A DNA stretch of 5,661 nucleotides, from contig LJUD01000226.1 of the NCBI GenBank assembly GCA_001304035.1, positions 1-5,661 of the forward strand. Reading direction: 5' to 3'. The first letter of the stretch is position 1, and every line of letters begins with the position of its first letter. The notes beneath the pieces are model-generated. The model saw only the letters and a list, made by a program, of their open reading frames with translations. It made no database searches and was not told the origin of the DNA. The DNA is from a bacterium SM23_31 (lineage in GTDB: Bacteria > SM23-31). The position numbers and the translations under genes were made by a program. Positions 5,281 to 5,661 of the stretch are shown here, piece by piece.

Positions 5281-5293
5281 CCCGCTTAGCGGG
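5281..5293. repeat. Short GC hairpin near the left MITE end
   Basis: CCCGC-TTA-GCGGG is a perfect 5-bp stem with a 3-nt loop just inside the left terminal repeat. It is followed by ATAATTT on the plus strand and GCAAAATTT on the minus strand, so it is at best a weak terminator. Confidence 0.45.
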
Positions 5294-5315
5294 ATAATTT
5301 ATACCTGTTTGTAAA

Positions 5316-5366
5316 AGCATAGCCGTTAACATATGTGTTCTACCGAGTACTTGGGAGAACTATGCT
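5316..5366. repeat. Nested imperfect palindrome inside the MITE
   Basis: The outer arms AGCATAG (5316-5322) and CTATGCT (5360-5366) are perfect 7-bp complements. The inner arms GTTCTACC (5337-5344) and GGGAGAAC (5353-5360) match at 7 of 8 positions around GAGTACTT, and their outermost base C5360 is shared with the outer arm. The left side has a 14-nt unpaired stretch. The fold is plausible in RNA or as a cruciform. Confidence 0.5.
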
Positions 5367-5369
5367 ATA

Positions 5370-5397
5370 TTAACCTCTCCCTTAGGGGAGAGGTTAA
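5370..5397. repeat. 12-bp perfect hairpin, common CCTCTCCC-type intergenic repeat
   Basis: TTAACCTCTCCC (5370-5381), loop TTAG, GGGAGAGGTTAA (5386-5397) form a perfect 12-bp stem, followed by GGGTGAGGGTGAA. The CCTCTCCC...GGGAGAGG...GGGTGAGGG pattern is a familiar palindromic intergenic repeat in many bacterial genomes. Its function is not established. Here it lies within the MITE. Confidence 0.7.
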
Positions 5398-5470
5398 GGG
5401 TGAGGGTGAAATATTAAACGAGTTCAAATAACTAAATCTATACGAAATTACAAAATTTGCCAAAGTATTG

Positions 5471-5478
5471 TGAGGCAT
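5471..5478. repeat. Right 8-bp target-site duplication
   Basis: TGAGGCAT directly abuts the right end of the element and is identical to 5252-5259. On the minus strand it reads ATGCCTCA, the original start of the ORF that followed fprA. Confidence 0.75.
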
Positions 5479-5490
5479 TATAAAATAACG

Positions 5491-5661
5491 CTACGTCAGG
5501 TTGTGTTCCCGATGTTTATCCGCAATGGTTTCAGCCAGTTTATCCAGAGAATTAAAATCAGCCTCCCGGGGAAATCCCTTACAAAGTACCGGCTCTAATA
5601 TCTCTACCTTCAGGTTTGGAATCAATCCTGCAATTTGTTCAACCGCCTTGCCGCCCCAACC
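5491..5661 (-). CDS. FprA-family A-type flavoprotein (flavodiiron protein), C-terminal fragment
   Basis: Only the last 56 codons are visible; the gene continues beyond the right edge. The residues GWGGKAVEQIAGLIPNLKV, then EILEPVLCKGFPREADFNSLDKLAETIADKHRE, match the end of the flavodoxin-like domain of FprA proteins. These include the GWGG loop next to the FMN site and the conserved LEPVLxKGxPxExDxxxLDxLAxxIAxKH helix. Full-length members combine a metallo-beta-lactamase-type di-iron domain with this FMN domain and reduce O2 to water or NO to N2O in the cytoplasm of anaerobes, taking electrons from rubredoxin or a flavin reductase. No rubredoxin domain follows; the chain stops at the usual FprA length. 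A 211-bp MITE-like element sits 20 nt downstream and separates it from a small in-frame ORF. Confidence 0.88.
   Translation of the reverse strand, partial: GWGGKAVEQIAGLIPNLKVEILEPVLCKGFPREADFNSLDKLAETIADKHREHNLT

Larger units (their letters stand above)
5260..5470. mobile_element. MITE-like non-autonomous element, 211 bp
   Basis: The ends form terminal inverted repeats: 5260-5279 and the reverse complement of 5451-5470 agree at 16 of 20 positions. The inner 15 bp agree at 14 (CTTTGG, one mismatch, AAATTTTG), and both ends start with C. Perfect 8-bp direct repeats TGAGGCAT flank it outside, as expected for a target duplication made by a transposase. There is no coding capacity inside, so it would depend on a transposase elsewhere; 8-bp duplications occur in several IS families (for example IS66, ISL3, IS1595), and I cannot assign one. 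Inside are a CCCGC/GCGGG hairpin (5281-5293), a nested palindrome (5316-5366) and a 12-bp perfect hairpin (5370-5397). It separates the flavodiiron gene from the 79-codon remnant. Confidence 0.7.

Noticed and set aside
5260..5470. Reading the repeat-rich segment as a CRISPR remnant or small RNA gene.
   Set aside because: There are no regularly spaced direct repeats, and the terminal inverted repeats with target duplication explain the boundaries better; no promoter or terminator for an RNA was evident.

Overview
The window is an ordinary-looking chromosomal segment of a low-to-moderate GC bacterium that uses Shine-Dalgarno sequences. The mix suggests an anaerobe or microaerophile: a biotin carrier, a bacterioferritin, an FprA-type flavodiiron protein, an ECF sigma factor with GGGAAC/GTC promoters, and a winged-helix regulator paired with a membrane protein. 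A member of the FCB group or a related candidate phylum (Ignavibacteria, Calditrichota or KSB1-like) would fit, but this rests on gene style only and is weakly supported.

Left part (1-1353): the last 40 codons of a biotin carboxyl carrier protein or domain, ending just after the AMKM biotinylation site. It is followed by a SAM-dependent methyltransferase with an N-terminal four-cysteine Trm112-like zinc ribbon, then a probable intrinsic terminator.

Centre-left (1354-3110): a compact ECF sigma regulon. An ECF sigma factor and its membrane-bound zinc anti-sigma factor form a translationally coupled pair (ATGA overlap). A small three-helix membrane protein of DUF6249 type is transcribed divergently. 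Both directions carry near-identical ECF promoters (AAC, 17 nt, GTC; 22 of 30 bases alike), so the sigma factor probably drives itself and the divergent gene. The promoter position also sets the sigma start codon and implies an almost leaderless mRNA.

Centre-right (3064-4779): a bidirectional terminator separates the sigma operon from a convergent bacterioferritin gene with all ferroxidase ligands and the haem methionine. Divergent from it is a two-gene operon: a six-helix membrane protein and an HTH_34-type winged-helix regulator overlapping by 14 nt. The intergenic region has back-to-back TTGACA promoters, two perfect inverted repeats and five TTTGTA/TACAAA boxes.

Right part (4780-5661): about 240 nt of AT-rich DNA with no gene, then a 79-codon minus-strand ORF that is probably a gene remnant, then a 211-bp MITE-like element. 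The element has imperfect 20-bp terminal inverted repeats and a perfect 8-bp target duplication (TGAGGCAT), with nested palindromes inside. Beyond it lies the C-terminus of a flavodiiron protein on the minus strand. The insertion split fprA from the small ORF, which originally started 12 nt downstream and in the same frame. Bacterioferritin and the flavodiiron protein together point to iron handling and O2/NO detoxification in this neighbourhood.

I see no CRISPR array, tRNA, rRNA or phage gene. The strongest non-routine observations are the duplicated ECF promoter pair and the target-duplication-flanked MITE; neither amounts to a clearly new defence or metabolic system.
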